This document shows, in pieces, positions 34,448-42,207 of a DNA stretch of 64,000 nt. The DNA is taken from the NCBI RefSeq assembly GCF_002234575.2, contig NZ_CP022464.2:3100001-3164000 (forward strand). Direction: 5' to 3'. The notes below the pieces were generated by a model. It was given only the letters and a program-made list of their open reading frames with translations, was not told where the DNA came from and did no database searches. This DNA comes from Enterocloster bolteae (GTDB lineage: Bacteria; Bacillota; Clostridia; Lachnospirales; Lachnospiraceae). Made by a program: the position numbers and the translations under genes. The number at the start of each line of letters is the position of its first letter. Within the stretch, counting starts at the first letter, position 1.

Positions 34448-34981
34448 ATGGGATTATTTAGTAACCTATTTTCTAAAAAGAACACGGCAGCAGTACAACC
34501 GCAGCCCGTACAGATGCCGGAAGAAAAAAAGCCAAGATACATTGTAAAAAGTCAACGGTTCATCCTGGATAATATAAAAGACCACATGGAAGATATTATG
34601 GACCTTGTGGAGAAAAACGAGGATTACAAGTTAAAAAAGAAAGACCTTATAGAAGATGATAGGACGGATGAAAATATTTATGAATATGAATTGAACGAAA
34701 AAGCCACAATAACCCCTACATCTTGTGAGGGGGGGGGGGTGGAACAACTACAAGTATTTGTGTGTAATACCCACATTGGAGATATTAAAAAAGGCGGCGT
34801 AAGCAAAGTAAAGAACCTTTTAAAGAAAGGAAATATAGAAAATATATGGTCCGAGGTTTCCGGCGGAAATTACAAAAGACTAAGGTATGATGCCGGGAAA
34901 GATGTATATTACTATGATGAATTAGAAAAAGAATTTAGTATTACCATTGAAATAACCTATAAAGAGGAAATCACAGAATAA
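34448..34981 (+). CDS. HIRAN-domain-like protein with an internal G11 tract
   Basis: 177 residues. N-terminal linker, then KSQRFILDNIKDHMEDIMDLVEKNEDYKLKKKDLIED, then a HIRAN-like beta domain (LQVFVCNTHIGDIKKGGVSKVKNLLKKGNIENIWSEVSGGNYKRL). HIRAN domains bind DNA ends or stalled forks. Eleven G at 34729-34739 encode Gly residues in front of this domain; the frame is currently open, but change of one G would cut the domain off. Confidence 0.65.
   Translation: MGLFSNLFSKKNTAAVQPQPVQMPEEKKPRYIVKSQRFILDNIKDHMEDIMDLVEKNEDYKLKKKDLIEDDRTDENIYEYELNEKATITPTSCEGGGVEQLQVFVCNTHIGDIKKGGVSKVKNLLKKGNIENIWSEVSGGNYKRLRYDAGKDVYYYDELEKEFSITIEITYKEEITE
34729..34739 (+). repeat. G11 homopolymer inside the HIRAN-like gene
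   Basis: Eleven consecutive G within coding sequence, the same length as the tract in the methyltransferase at 4528-4538. Present state keeps the gene in frame. Confidence 0.8.
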
Positions 34982-35005
34982 GGAAAGAAGCATAGGAAAC
35001 AGACG

Positions 35006-35036
35006 GGGACAACAACGGATTATTCCGGGTTGTCCC
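35006..35036. repeat. Hairpin before the transposase gene
   Basis: GGGACAAC (35006-35013) pairs with GTTGTCCC (35029-35036). Without a T run; may attenuate transcription into the transposase or shape its mRNA leader. Confidence 0.4.
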
Positions 35037-35063
35037 TATTGCCGTATCAAGGGGGTTATTTTT

Positions 35064-36110
35064 ATGGGTAGAAAATACAGACAGTTAAGCCAAAATGATA
35101 GAATATCAATGGAAACACTACTTAACAAAGGTCATTCCGTACAAGAGGTTGCGGATTATTTGCACGTTCACAGAAGCACCATTTACAGAGAAATGAAACG
35201 GGGCGAGTATGTACATAGAAATTCAGACTATACGGAAGAGGTGCGTTATAGTAGTGATAAGGGGCAGCAGACCCATGATTGGAACGCCCAGGGCAAAGGC
35301 AGAAACATTAAAATAGGCAATGATATTAAATTGGCGGAATACATAGAAAATAAGATTGTGGAAAATAAATATAGCCCGGAAGCGGCGTTGGCAGCAGTAG
35401 CCACAAGCGGAATAGAATTTAGTACCACTATAAGCGTAAGAACCCTATACCGCTATATTGATAACGGCATATTCCTTAAACTTACCAACAAGCATTTACC
35501 CGTTAAGGGCAAGAAGAAAAAGAAAAATAAGAAAGTCCAGGTGCAGAAGAGGGCAGCAGCCGGGGAGAGCATAGAGAACCGCCCGGATGAAGTGGCAACC
35601 CGTGAAACATTCGGACATTGGGAAATGGACACAGTAAAGGGCAAACAAGGCGTTACAAAATCATGTATGCTTGTATTAACAGAGAGAAAGACCAGGGACG
35701 AGATTATATTTAAACTGAAAGACCAAAAGGCGGAAAGCGTGGTGGATGCCATGGACCGTTTAGAAAGAAAATGGGGAGATATGTTTTCTAAAGTGTTTAG
35801 AAGCATCACGGTAGATAATGGCGTGGAGTTTTCGGATTGTAAGGGCATGGAGCGTTCAGCGTTGACACCAGGGGAGAAACGCACATATCTATTCTATTGC
35901 CACCCATACAGTAGTTGGGAGAGAGGGACCAACGAAAACACCAACAAACTAATCCGCCGCCATATCCCTAAAGGGGAAGATTTTGACGAAAAGCAAGATA
36001 GGGACATTGAGTTTATAGAAAATTGGATAAACACATACCCACGGGGCATTTTCGGTTTCAAAACATCAGAAGAATTATTTAAAGAAGAGTTGGAGAAAAT
36101 CACGGCATAA
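35064..36110 (+). CDS. IS30-family DDE transposase, likely phage integrase
   Basis: 348 residues, full length. N-terminal HTH (QEVADYLHVHRSTIYREMKRGEYV), then the DDE core: Asp 189 in HWEMDTVKGKQG, Asp 251 in SITVDNGVEF and Glu 291 in ERGTNENTNKLIRRHIPKG, the IS30 signature. Stop lies 41 bp from the right end of the prophage. No inverted repeats of its own were found closely around the gene, while matching end sequences flank the whole prophage, so it most likely moves the phage genome. Alternative: a passenger IS that has lost its ends. Confidence 0.92.
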   Translation: MGRKYRQLSQNDRISMETLLNKGHSVQEVADYLHVHRSTIYREMKRGEYVHRNSDYTEEVRYSSDKGQQTHDWNAQGKGRNIKIGNDIKLAEYIENKIVENKYSPEAALAAVATSGIEFSTTISVRTLYRYIDNGIFLKLTNKHLPVKGKKKKKNKKVQVQKRAAAGESIENRPDEVATRETFGHWEMDTVKGKQGVTKSCMLVLTERKTRDEIIFKLKDQKAESVVDAMDRLERKWGDMFSKVFRSITVDNGVEFSDCKGMERSALTPGEKRTYLFYCHPYSSWERGTNENTNKLIRRHIPKGEDFDEKQDRDIEFIENWINTYPRGIFGFKTSEELFKEELEKITA

Positions 36111-36123
36111 TATTTTTTAAAAA

Positions 36124-36151
36124 CTTGTCGCAAAACTATTGACAAAAAGAA
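36124..36151. repeat. Right prophage end, inverted terminal sequence
   Basis: CTTGTCGCA (36124-36132) is the inverse complement of TGCGACAAG at 3037-3045; both are 19 bases from the adjoining 15-bp direct repeat. A second shared block (TTGT.AA, read inward) lies 7-13 bases from each end. Confidence 0.65.
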
Positions 36152-36166
36152 GGTGGTTTGTATTTG
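36152..36166. repeat. Right 15-bp direct repeat flanking the prophage (attR / target duplication)
   Basis: GGTGGTTTGTATTTG, identical to 3003-3017. Confidence 0.9.
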
Positions 36167-36678
36167 CATCTATGTAAGTCACATAATCATAGTCATCCTG
36201 GGCCGCCATCTCCACCAGATGGGACCTCATTTCTGACTCAATCCGGCGGGCGAATAAAAGAAGCCTGTCACTGCTGCATCCGGAATGGGGACAGGTACTT
36301 AAATAAATTTCATGCCACTCGAACCCATAGGGCGCTCCGATAAAGCGGATTTCTATGCGTTTGTGCTTCCGGCCGCTTGCAAAAAAGCTGCGCAGGGATT
36401 CTGTACAGAAGAATTCATTCCATATGGCCTGGTCCGGACCATATACATTATGCTCTGACAGCTCCCTCAGCGTTTGCTCCAAATCAAGGGTCTGCCCTGT
36501 GGTGGAGGGGAGGGTACGGTCCCTCCAGACATATACTTCCTCCTCCTTTAGACGGAGTTCCCAGATGGTATCAATGATACCATCTGTTGCATCAATATAA
36601 TCATTTAGTGACAGACCGGTCGATTTCATTTTTATATTCCTTTCCCGTTTCATGCTTACAGCATACTGTGCATTTATG

Positions 36679-36707
36679 ATAATAACAGAAATATCCGGAA
36701 AACACAA
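36679..36707 (-). promoter_or_regulatory. Promoter of the interrupted kinase gene
   Basis: On the minus strand TTGTGT (36707-36702), 17-bp spacer, TATTAT (36684-36679), 50 bases before the kinase ATG. Now transcribes antisense into the prophage right end. Confidence 0.5.
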
Positions 36708-36735
36708 TGAAAGTAACAGCATCGTCAGGGATTAC

Positions 36736-36764
36736 TTGGCAAGGGTTTTCAGATATGGTACAAT
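36736..36764 (+). promoter_or_regulatory. Promoter of the GGDEF/EAL response regulator gene
   Basis: TTGGCA (36736-36741), 17-bp spacer, TACAAT (36759-36764), 37 bases before the ATG at 36802. Divergent from the kinase promoter, so kinase and regulator are a divergent pair. Confidence 0.65.
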
Positions 36765-36801
36765 AGACAAAGCTGTGTATCATTTGAAAAGAGGGAAATT
36801 A

Positions 36802-38535
36802 ATGTTCACACAAAGAAAAATTTTAGTTGTGGAAGACAATGAGATAAACCGTATGATGCTGAGCGCCATTCTTTCGTCGGAATATGAGGTGCTGGAAGCG
36901 GAGAACGGACAGGCTGCCCTGGCGGTTCTGAGAAAATACAGGGATGGAATCGCGTTGATTCTTCTGGATATCATTATGCCTGTGATGGATGGGTATACCT
37001 TCCTTGCCCGTATGCAGGAGGATCCGGCGCTGGCATCCATACCGGTCATCGTAACCACGCAGAGTGATGATGAATCCGATGAAGTGACTGCTCTTTCCCA
37101 CGGGGCCACAGACTTTGTGGCAAAGCCTTATAAACCCCAGGTTATTTTGCACCGTGTTGCCAATATCATCAAGCTCAGGGAAACAGCCGCCATGATAAAT
37201 CTGATCCAGTATGACCGGCTGACCGGACTCTACTCAAAAGAATTTTTTTACCAGCGTGTAAAGGAAACCCTGGCCGCTCATCCTGAGCAGGAGTATGACA
37301 TTATATATTCCAACATAGAGAATTTTAAACTTGTCAACGACATATTCGGAGTGCCTTCCGGGGACAGGCTTCTGGTCAATGTGGCCGCCATGTTTTCAAA
37401 GCAGGTTGGCAGATGGGGTATCTGCGGCCGGATTAATGCGGATCAGTTTGCCTGTCTTTCGGAGCGCCGCCTTGACTACTCAGAGCAGCTGTTTGCGGAG
37501 GCAGGCAATCAGATTAATGCCATGTCCAATGTGAAAAATATGGTGATGAAATGGGGAGTTTACCATATTGATGACCGCTCCATATCTGTGGAACAGATGT
37601 GCGACCGCGCACTGCTGGCGGTCCGCAGCATTAAGGGGCAGTACAGAAGGCATTTTGCAGCCTATGATGATGCCTTGCGCAGTAAGCTGCTTAGGGAACA
37701 GGCCATCACGGACAGTATGGAAGATGCCCTGGCTCAGGGGCAGTTCATTGTGTACCTGCAGCCAAAGTACAGGCTGAAGGATAGGGAATTGTCAGGAGCA
37801 GAGGCTCTGGTAAGGTGGATTCATCCGGAATGGGGGTTCCAGTCGCCCGGGGAATTTATTCCTCTGTTCGAGAGAAATGGATTCATCACACAGCTGGACC
37901 AGTATGTGTGGGACCGCACCTGCGCTTTTTTGCGTGACTGGGACAGTAAGGGGTATCCGCAGATACCTGTGTCCGTGAATGTGTCCAGGGCTGATATCTA
38001 CAATGCGGACCTTGCCAACATCCTTCTGAGGACTGTACATAAATATAATCTGCCGCCGTCGCGCCTTCATCTGGAAATTACAGAGAGTGCTTATACTGAA
38101 AACCCGGGACAAATCATTGATACAGTAACCCACCTCAGGGAGCTGGGATTCATCATTGAGATGGATGATTTTGGAAGCGGTTACTCCTCCTTAAACATGC
38201 TGAACCAGATGCCTCTCGATATACTGAAGCTGGATATGAAGTTTATCCAGAGCGAGACAGCCAAGCCAGTGAATCAGGGAATCCTGCGTTTCATCATGAG
38301 CCTTGCGCGGTGGATGAACCTGAGCGTGGTGGCGGAAGGCGTGGAGACAGATGAACAGCTGGAACGGCTCAGAGAAATCGGATGTGATTACGTACAGGGC
38401 TATTTTTTTGGGAAGCCTATGCCTGAGGATGTCTTTGAGGAGCTGATGAAAAAGACGGACCGGGAAAAGACCGGGGGGAGGGAACCGGCAAATTATAATA
38501 ACATAAAGGAGAAACAAACAAATGAAACCGAATGA
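36802..38535 (+). CDS. Response regulator with degenerate GGDEF and intact EAL domain
   Basis: 577 residues; ATG 36802 follows GAGGGAAATTA. Receiver domain: KILVVEDNEINRMML, acceptor Asp in LILLDIIMPVMDGYTF, later FVAKPYKP. GGDEF-like domain: YDRLTGLYSKEFF, but the catalytic box reads INADQF instead of GGDEF, so cyclase activity is unlikely. EAL domain: GAEALVRW, NVSRADI, LEITESA, DDFGSGYSSL, LKLDMKFI, VAEGVET and QGYFFGKPM, all residues for c-di-GMP hydrolysis. Probably a phosphorylation-controlled phosphodiesterase. Its divergent neighbour, the hybrid kinase broken by the prophage, is a plausible partner. Confidence 0.9.
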   Translation: MFTQRKILVVEDNEINRMMLSAILSSEYEVLEAENGQAALAVLRKYRDGIALILLDIIMPVMDGYTFLARMQEDPALASIPVIVTTQSDDESDEVTALSHGATDFVAKPYKPQVILHRVANIIKLRETAAMINLIQYDRLTGLYSKEFFYQRVKETLAAHPEQEYDIIYSNIENFKLVNDIFGVPSGDRLLVNVAAMFSKQVGRWGICGRINADQFACLSERRLDYSEQLFAEAGNQINAMSNVKNMVMKWGVYHIDDRSISVEQMCDRALLAVRSIKGQYRRHFAAYDDALRSKLLREQAITDSMEDALAQGQFIVYLQPKYRLKDRELSGAEALVRWIHPEWGFQSPGEFIPLFERNGFITQLDQYVWDRTCAFLRDWDSKGYPQIPVSVNVSRADIYNADLANILLRTVHKYNLPPSRLHLEITESAYTENPGQIIDTVTHLRELGFIIEMDDFGSGYSSLNMLNQMPLDILKLDMKFIQSETAKPVNQGILRFIMSLARWMNLSVVAEGVETDEQLERLREIGCDYVQGYFFGKPMPEDVFEELMKKTDREKTGGREPANYNNIKEKQTNETE

Positions 38536-39292
38536 AGCTGCAGAAAAACAGGAAATCATGTACCGTCTTAAAAATGCAGGGGAGCTATATGTTCTGCTTT
38601 CCATGTGTACAGGAGAACCCTATGTGGTCTGCGACCAGGAAACATATGATGATGAGATCATAGTTTTCTTTGACTCCCAGGCAGCTGTAGAGGAGGCAAA
38701 AGAACAGACAGAAGCGGGAACGCCTGTCAGGCCCATGAAGCTGGAGAATAAGCAGTTTTTAATCTTTTACACCAGCCTTTACACCCTTGGGGTTAATGCT
38801 CTGCTGGTGAAAGACGGCGGGAGGAACAGCCTGATTCAGCTGCAGGACTTTGTGAAGCGCAATAAGCAGCAGGGACAGGAGACAGGGGAGAAGGTGTGGG
38901 TGGAGAATCCGTCCCTTCATCTGACGATGCTGTATTATATGCAGGAACTTAGAAAAAAACCGGGACAGGAGAATCTTCCGGAAATAAAAGAGTGGCAGGA
39001 TGAGATTTCCAATGGTTTCAGCAAGGGCAGTTTTATTGTTCCTGTGGAGAAGGAGGGAAAGGGGCTGGCTGCTGTCAAAGTCAACGAACAGTTATTCCAG
39101 GCTATCTTTACAGATATATTGGAATTTCAGAAATTTAACAGGGAGGGAAAACTGCGTCCCCTTGTGGTAACAGCTGATAAAATACCTCAAATCATGACAG
39201 AAGAGGCAAAGGGCGTGATTCTCAATCCTATGGGGGTCAGAATGCCGCTGCAAATTAAGAGGGCGCCCAGTCAGCCAAAAAAAGATGCTTAA
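38522..39292 (+). CDS. SseB N-terminal-domain-like protein
   Basis: 256 residues, overlapping the upstream stop by 14 bases, with AAAGGAG as ribosome site. The first ~110 residues (LYVLLSMCTGEPYVVCDQETYDDEIIVFFDSQAAVEEAK...) match the SseB-type fold common in Firmicutes. The C-terminal half has KGSFIVPVEKEGKGLAAVKVNEQLFQAIFTDILEF. Function unknown; cotranscribed with the c-di-GMP protein. Confidence 0.65.
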   Translation: MKPNEAAEKQEIMYRLKNAGELYVLLSMCTGEPYVVCDQETYDDEIIVFFDSQAAVEEAKEQTEAGTPVRPMKLENKQFLIFYTSLYTLGVNALLVKDGGRNSLIQLQDFVKRNKQQGQETGEKVWVENPSLHLTMLYYMQELRKKPGQENLPEIKEWQDEISNGFSKGSFIVPVEKEGKGLAAVKVNEQLFQAIFTDILEFQKFNREGKLRPLVVTADKIPQIMTEEAKGVILNPMGVRMPLQIKRAPSQPKKDA

Positions 39293-39352
39293 GGCATGAG
39301 AAAAAAACTCTATATAAACCGTGAAGCGAAAATAAAAAAGGTAAATACAGAA

Positions 39353-39384
39353 AGGCTGCGATGAGATTTAATTCATCGCAGCCT
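39353..39384. terminator. Hairpin between convergent genes
   Basis: AGGCTGCGATGA (39353-39364) pairs with 39373-39384. It sits between the stops of the convergent SseB-like and XRE genes. T richness is better on the minus-strand side, so it mainly serves the XRE gene. Confidence 0.65.
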
Positions 39385-39386
39385 CG

Positions 39387-39839
39387 TTACGTTCTGAGTT
39401 CAAGGGACAGTTGGTCGAAATCACCGGGATTATCTTTTGGTTTATCAAGAGAAGTTACTTTTTTTAATATTTCGTTTTGTGTTTTGTTATATTCTTCCTT
39501 GGCCCGTTTGAGGATAGCCGCTTGACCTTCCCGGTATGTGTTCTGGAACCAATAAATGAGCAGCGATTCATCTGAAGTCAGCAGCTTGGTGACAGATGCC
39601 CCTGCCTCGTCCGGGCGCAGCGCTGCGGCAAGAGGCGTTTCCAACGGAATGTCGAAAATGGAATGAACGGAAGTGCCAAGTGCCTTTGCGATGGATTCCA
39701 TGTGAACCATTTTATCCTTTTGATTTTCTCCGTTTATGATTCTCTTCAAAGTGCTGGCAGGTATGTGTGTCTCCTTTGATAAGGTTGCCTGGGTCATGCC
39801 CTTTAAATTCATAAGTGCAATCAGTTTCTCGTTTCTCAC
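39387..39839 (-). CDS. XRE-family transcriptional regulator
   Basis: 150 residues from a GTG start. N-terminal HTH_3: LIALMNLKGMTQATLSKETHIPASTLKRIINGENQKDKMVHMESIAKALG. The C-terminal ~80 residues are helical (ESLLIYWFQNTYREGQAAILKRAKEEYNKTQNEIL), probably for dimerisation. Tandem 15-bp A-rich repeats lie upstream on the same strand and could be its own operator. Confidence 0.85.
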   Translation of the reverse strand: MRNEKLIALMNLKGMTQATLSKETHIPASTLKRIINGENQKDKMVHMESIAKALGTSVHSIFDIPLETPLAAALRPDEAGASVTKLLTSDESLLIYWFQNTYREGQAAILKRAKEEYNKTQNEILKKVTSLDKPKDNPGDFDQLSLELRT

Positions 39840-39970
39840 AGTACGTCCCCGTTTCCTGGTAATCCCATATGATATATGTCTCTAACCCCGTAGTATTGCC
39901 ATAAAATACCTCTTATGGATAATTCTACCATATAAATGAAGATTCTTCAAGAAACGACATTGATTTAAGG

Positions 39971-40040
39971 ATATTTTTTCTCATGATATTTTTTCTCGCA
40001 AATTTTTCGGTCTGTTTTACCTTGCGAAGTTTTTTCTCAT
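39971..40040. repeat. Tandem T-rich repeats upstream of the XRE gene
   Basis: ATATTTTTTCTC at 39971 and 39986 (15-bp period), and a related AGTTTTTTCTCAT at 40028. The 383-bp stretch 39840-40222 holds nothing else recognisable; it must contain the promoters of the divergent XRE and deacetylase genes. Confidence 0.4.
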
Positions 40041-40222
40041 AATGTTCAGCGCGGTTATGATGTCCGATTTATTCTTACATAGAGGGATCTGTTCCTGTAT
40101 GAATTTTTGTTACATATTCTTTCAATTTCTTTAAATCCATGGACAGCGCCGCTTAATTTGTTTACAATAGACGGGCTGGTCAAAGGCTGGCTGCATTTAA
40201 AATACACAGGAGACCAGAATTT

Positions 40223-41473
40223 ATGTCTAAAGATACCAAAAAAAATATAAAAGGGACTGACAACAGAAAAAATACAAACAGTAAAATCCCTAAAAACTTA
40301 AAAACACAGGACAGACAAAATGCAATGAAGCGAATCAGTAAGACCAGGCAGGCAAAGATGCGGGAGGAGGAAGTAAAGTCCACTCTGAAGTTTGGTGTGA
40401 AACTGGTTTTGGTTCTGGCAGTTGTGATTGGATGTGCACAACTGTTTTTTTATGGAAAGAATGTGATGGCGGACAGGAGCAATGGTCCCGCTGCCTGGAT
40501 AGCGGCAGAAAGCAGTCAAACAAAGGACAATCCGTCCGATTCATCCGTTTTATCAAAAACAGGAGAACCGGAGAAAGAAGAACAGGAAGAGACAGCAGGT
40601 CCTGAAACAAAAGAAGGCATAACAGGAGGTCTGGCTTCCAAAGAAATACAAACAGGAGAACCGCCGTCCGGAATCGTCCTGGAGCCGTTTCTGCCTGATT
40701 CTGAAAAGGGTCAGCAGCAGACACCGGAGACCATTGCACCCTTCGCGGTCTCCAGCGATGGACCGGGTAACGTGGTGCAGGCAGCACCGCCTTTAGGAGA
40801 AGCGTCTTTAGGCCCGGCAGGCGGCGGAAATGAGCTGTTCCCTGTTTCCGGGCCTGCGGATGTCTCCAAGCCCATGATTGCATTTACCTTTGATGACGGT
40901 CCTTATTACAGTGTGGACAGCAGAATTCTGGACACGCTTCAGGCTTACGGGGGCAGGGCTACCTTTTTTATAGTAGGAAGCCGCGTTAATGACTACAAGG
41001 ACACTCTTAAGAGAATCCGGGATTCCGGGTCCGAGATAGGAAACCATACATTTAACCACAAGAATCTGGAAAAAATTTCTCCCGAAGAAGTGACCTCCCA
41101 GATTGAGATGACCAACGATGCGGTGGAGGCTGTAACAGGTTTCCGGCCAAAACTGGTACGTGTGCCTTACGGCGCCTTTAAGGGCCAGGTGCCGGGCCTG
41201 GTATCTTACCCCATGATTCAGTGGAACATAGATACACAGGACTGGTCCAGTAAGGATAAGGATGCCATTGCAGCCTCTGTGCTCTCCCAGGCAAGGGATG
41301 GGAGCATCATACTGATGCACGACCTTTATTCCGCCACGGCTGAGGCATTTGAGACGGTCATCCCCCTTCTGGCTGCCCAGGGCTACCAGTTTGTTACGGT
41401 CAGTGAGATGTATGCGGCCAAAGGAGTGCCGCTGGAGGCTGGTCAGGTCTATTTTAATATTCCTAAGGGGTGA
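40223..41473 (+). CDS. Membrane-anchored polysaccharide deacetylase
   Basis: 416 residues. Basic N-terminus, one transmembrane helix (LKFGVKLVLVLAVVIGCAQLFF, positions 52-73, given here as a position range), a 130-residue Glu/Pro/Gly-rich linker, then a NodB domain (residues ~214-400). Motifs: TFDDGP (Asp base and metal Asp), GNHTFNH (metal His pair), RVPYGAF, and DTQDWSSKD and LMHDLY at the end. Likely deacetylates peptidoglycan or another wall glycan outside the membrane. Confidence 0.9.
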   Translation: MSKDTKKNIKGTDNRKNTNSKIPKNLKTQDRQNAMKRISKTRQAKMREEEVKSTLKFGVKLVLVLAVVIGCAQLFFYGKNVMADRSNGPAAWIAAESSQTKDNPSDSSVLSKTGEPEKEEQEETAGPETKEGITGGLASKEIQTGEPPSGIVLEPFLPDSEKGQQQTPETIAPFAVSSDGPGNVVQAAPPLGEASLGPAGGGNELFPVSGPADVSKPMIAFTFDDGPYYSVDSRILDTLQAYGGRATFFIVGSRVNDYKDTLKRIRDSGSEIGNHTFNHKNLEKISPEEVTSQIEMTNDAVEAVTGFRPKLVRVPYGAFKGQVPGLVSYPMIQWNIDTQDWSSKDKDAIAASVLSQARDGSIILMHDLYSATAEAFETVIPLLAAQGYQFVTVSEMYAAKGVPLEAGQVYFNIPKG

Positions 41474-41569
41474 TGATTAGAATACCTTATTAACTTCCAC
41501 AGGAATCAGCGCGCAGATGAGGATTGTAAATCTTTTCTGCTGGCAGTTAAGTTCCGTGTAAAGTTTTTC

Positions 41570-41600
41570 TTGACACGAATACCGTGTCGTGCTTTATACT
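41570..41600 (+). promoter_or_regulatory. MerR-type promoter with dyad operator in a 19-bp spacer
   Basis: TTGACA (41570-41575), 19-bp spacer, TATACT (41595-41600). The spacer overlaps the perfect dyad GACACG-AATAC-CGTGTC (41572-41588). Long spacers with a central dyad are the hallmark of promoters twisted open by MerR regulators. Confidence 0.75.
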
Positions 41601-41626
41601 TAATTTAGGAGAAAAGTATAAACACT

Positions 41627-42132
41627 ATGGAACAAATGCAGACTGTCAGCATGGTATCAAAAAATTAATCCCGGAGACAGCCCGCTTTTCAGGGGAAGCT
41701 GAGTATGGAGTGGGGCCGGAAGCCACCGGTATGATTGAGAAATTTGTTTACGAAACGGAATTGCTGAAACTAAAACCCGATGCCAGAGGGATGGGATTTG
41801 ATTGTTCCAGAGCAGATTTAAGAGTGGAAGCCGGAGCAGCTCCCACCGCATATGAAGCATGGGTATCAATCCCTGAGGATATGGAAGTTAAGCCGCCTCT
41901 GGTTAAAAAAACGTTTGGCGGCGGGATGTATGCTGCCCATGTATTGAGGGACTGGAGTTTTCAGGATTGGAGTTTGCTTCAGGAGTGGGCCAGAGAAAGC
42001 GAAAGATACGAAGAGGCCGGCGGTCCATGCTTTGAGGAAATATTAAATTATTACAACCTTATGAATAATGGGGCGAAAATGGAAGATACACAGATTGATC
42101 TGCTGCTGCCTGTTAAGGAAATGATAAAGTAG
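41627..42132 (+). pseudogene. MerR-family regulator remnant with GyrI-like effector domain
   Basis: ATG 41627, behind AGGAGAAAAG, gives MEQMQTVSMVSKN, the first residues of a MerR HTH, then TAA. The DNA-binding recognition helix and the linker are missing. Downstream in another frame (to 42132) a GyrI/AraC-effector-binding domain is intact (KFVYETELLKLKPDARGMGFDCSR ... TAYEAWVSIPEDMEV ... KTFGGGMYAAHVL). A deletion joined the two parts out of frame. The effector domain alone might still be translated, but a regulator is unlikely. Confidence 0.75.
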
Positions 42133-42207
42133 AGGACGCAGGAAAAAGTACAGGCATTCTTTGCTTTTAGTCCAGAGAACAGTTTATAGCAGCAGGAGGA
42201 TTTACAT

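Larger units (their letters stand above)
3018..36151 (+). mobile_element. 33.1-kb siphovirus-type prophage with DGR and IS30-type transposase
   Basis: All genes run on the + strand in the order early, Rep/Par, nucleases, terminase, head, tail, DGR, lysis, small accessory genes, transposase. Head and tail genes look complete (TerS, TerL, portal, ClpP-like protease, capsid, connectors, tail tube, chaperones, tape measure, distal tail, tail lysin-like protein). The element is flanked by a 15-bp direct repeat and interrupts a host kinase gene. No tyrosine or serine integrase is visible. The DDE transposase at the right end and the inverted end sequences suggest integration by transposition. A CI-like repressor is also not obvious. 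Two MTase frameshifts raise the question of whether it is fully functional, but structural genes are intact. Confidence 0.95.
36117..36629 (-). pseudogene. Hybrid sensor histidine kinase, 5' fragment (sensor domain)
   Basis: ATG at 36629 with GGGAAAGGA eight bases upstream. Host sequence runs to the repeat at 36152-36166 and encodes a PAS-like sensor part (MKSTGLSLNDYIDATDG..., GFEWHEIYLSTCPHSG, DYDYVTYIDANTNH). The frame then runs 11 codons into the phage right end and stops at 36117. In the uninterrupted gene the next residues would be IRYLSSHSSENLLPPEVGDN from the left flank. The lysogen can therefore make only a 171-residue sensor stub without kinase domain. Confidence 0.9.

Noticed and set aside
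35064..36110. Transposase as a simple insertion sequence that landed in the prophage
   Set aside because: No inverted repeats were seen tightly around the gene, it sits exactly at the prophage end, and matching ends flank the whole element. Not fully excluded.
3018..36151. tRNA gene as attachment site or inside the prophage
   Set aside because: The 15-bp repeat lies in a protein gene and no cloverleaf-like sequence was recognised by eye.
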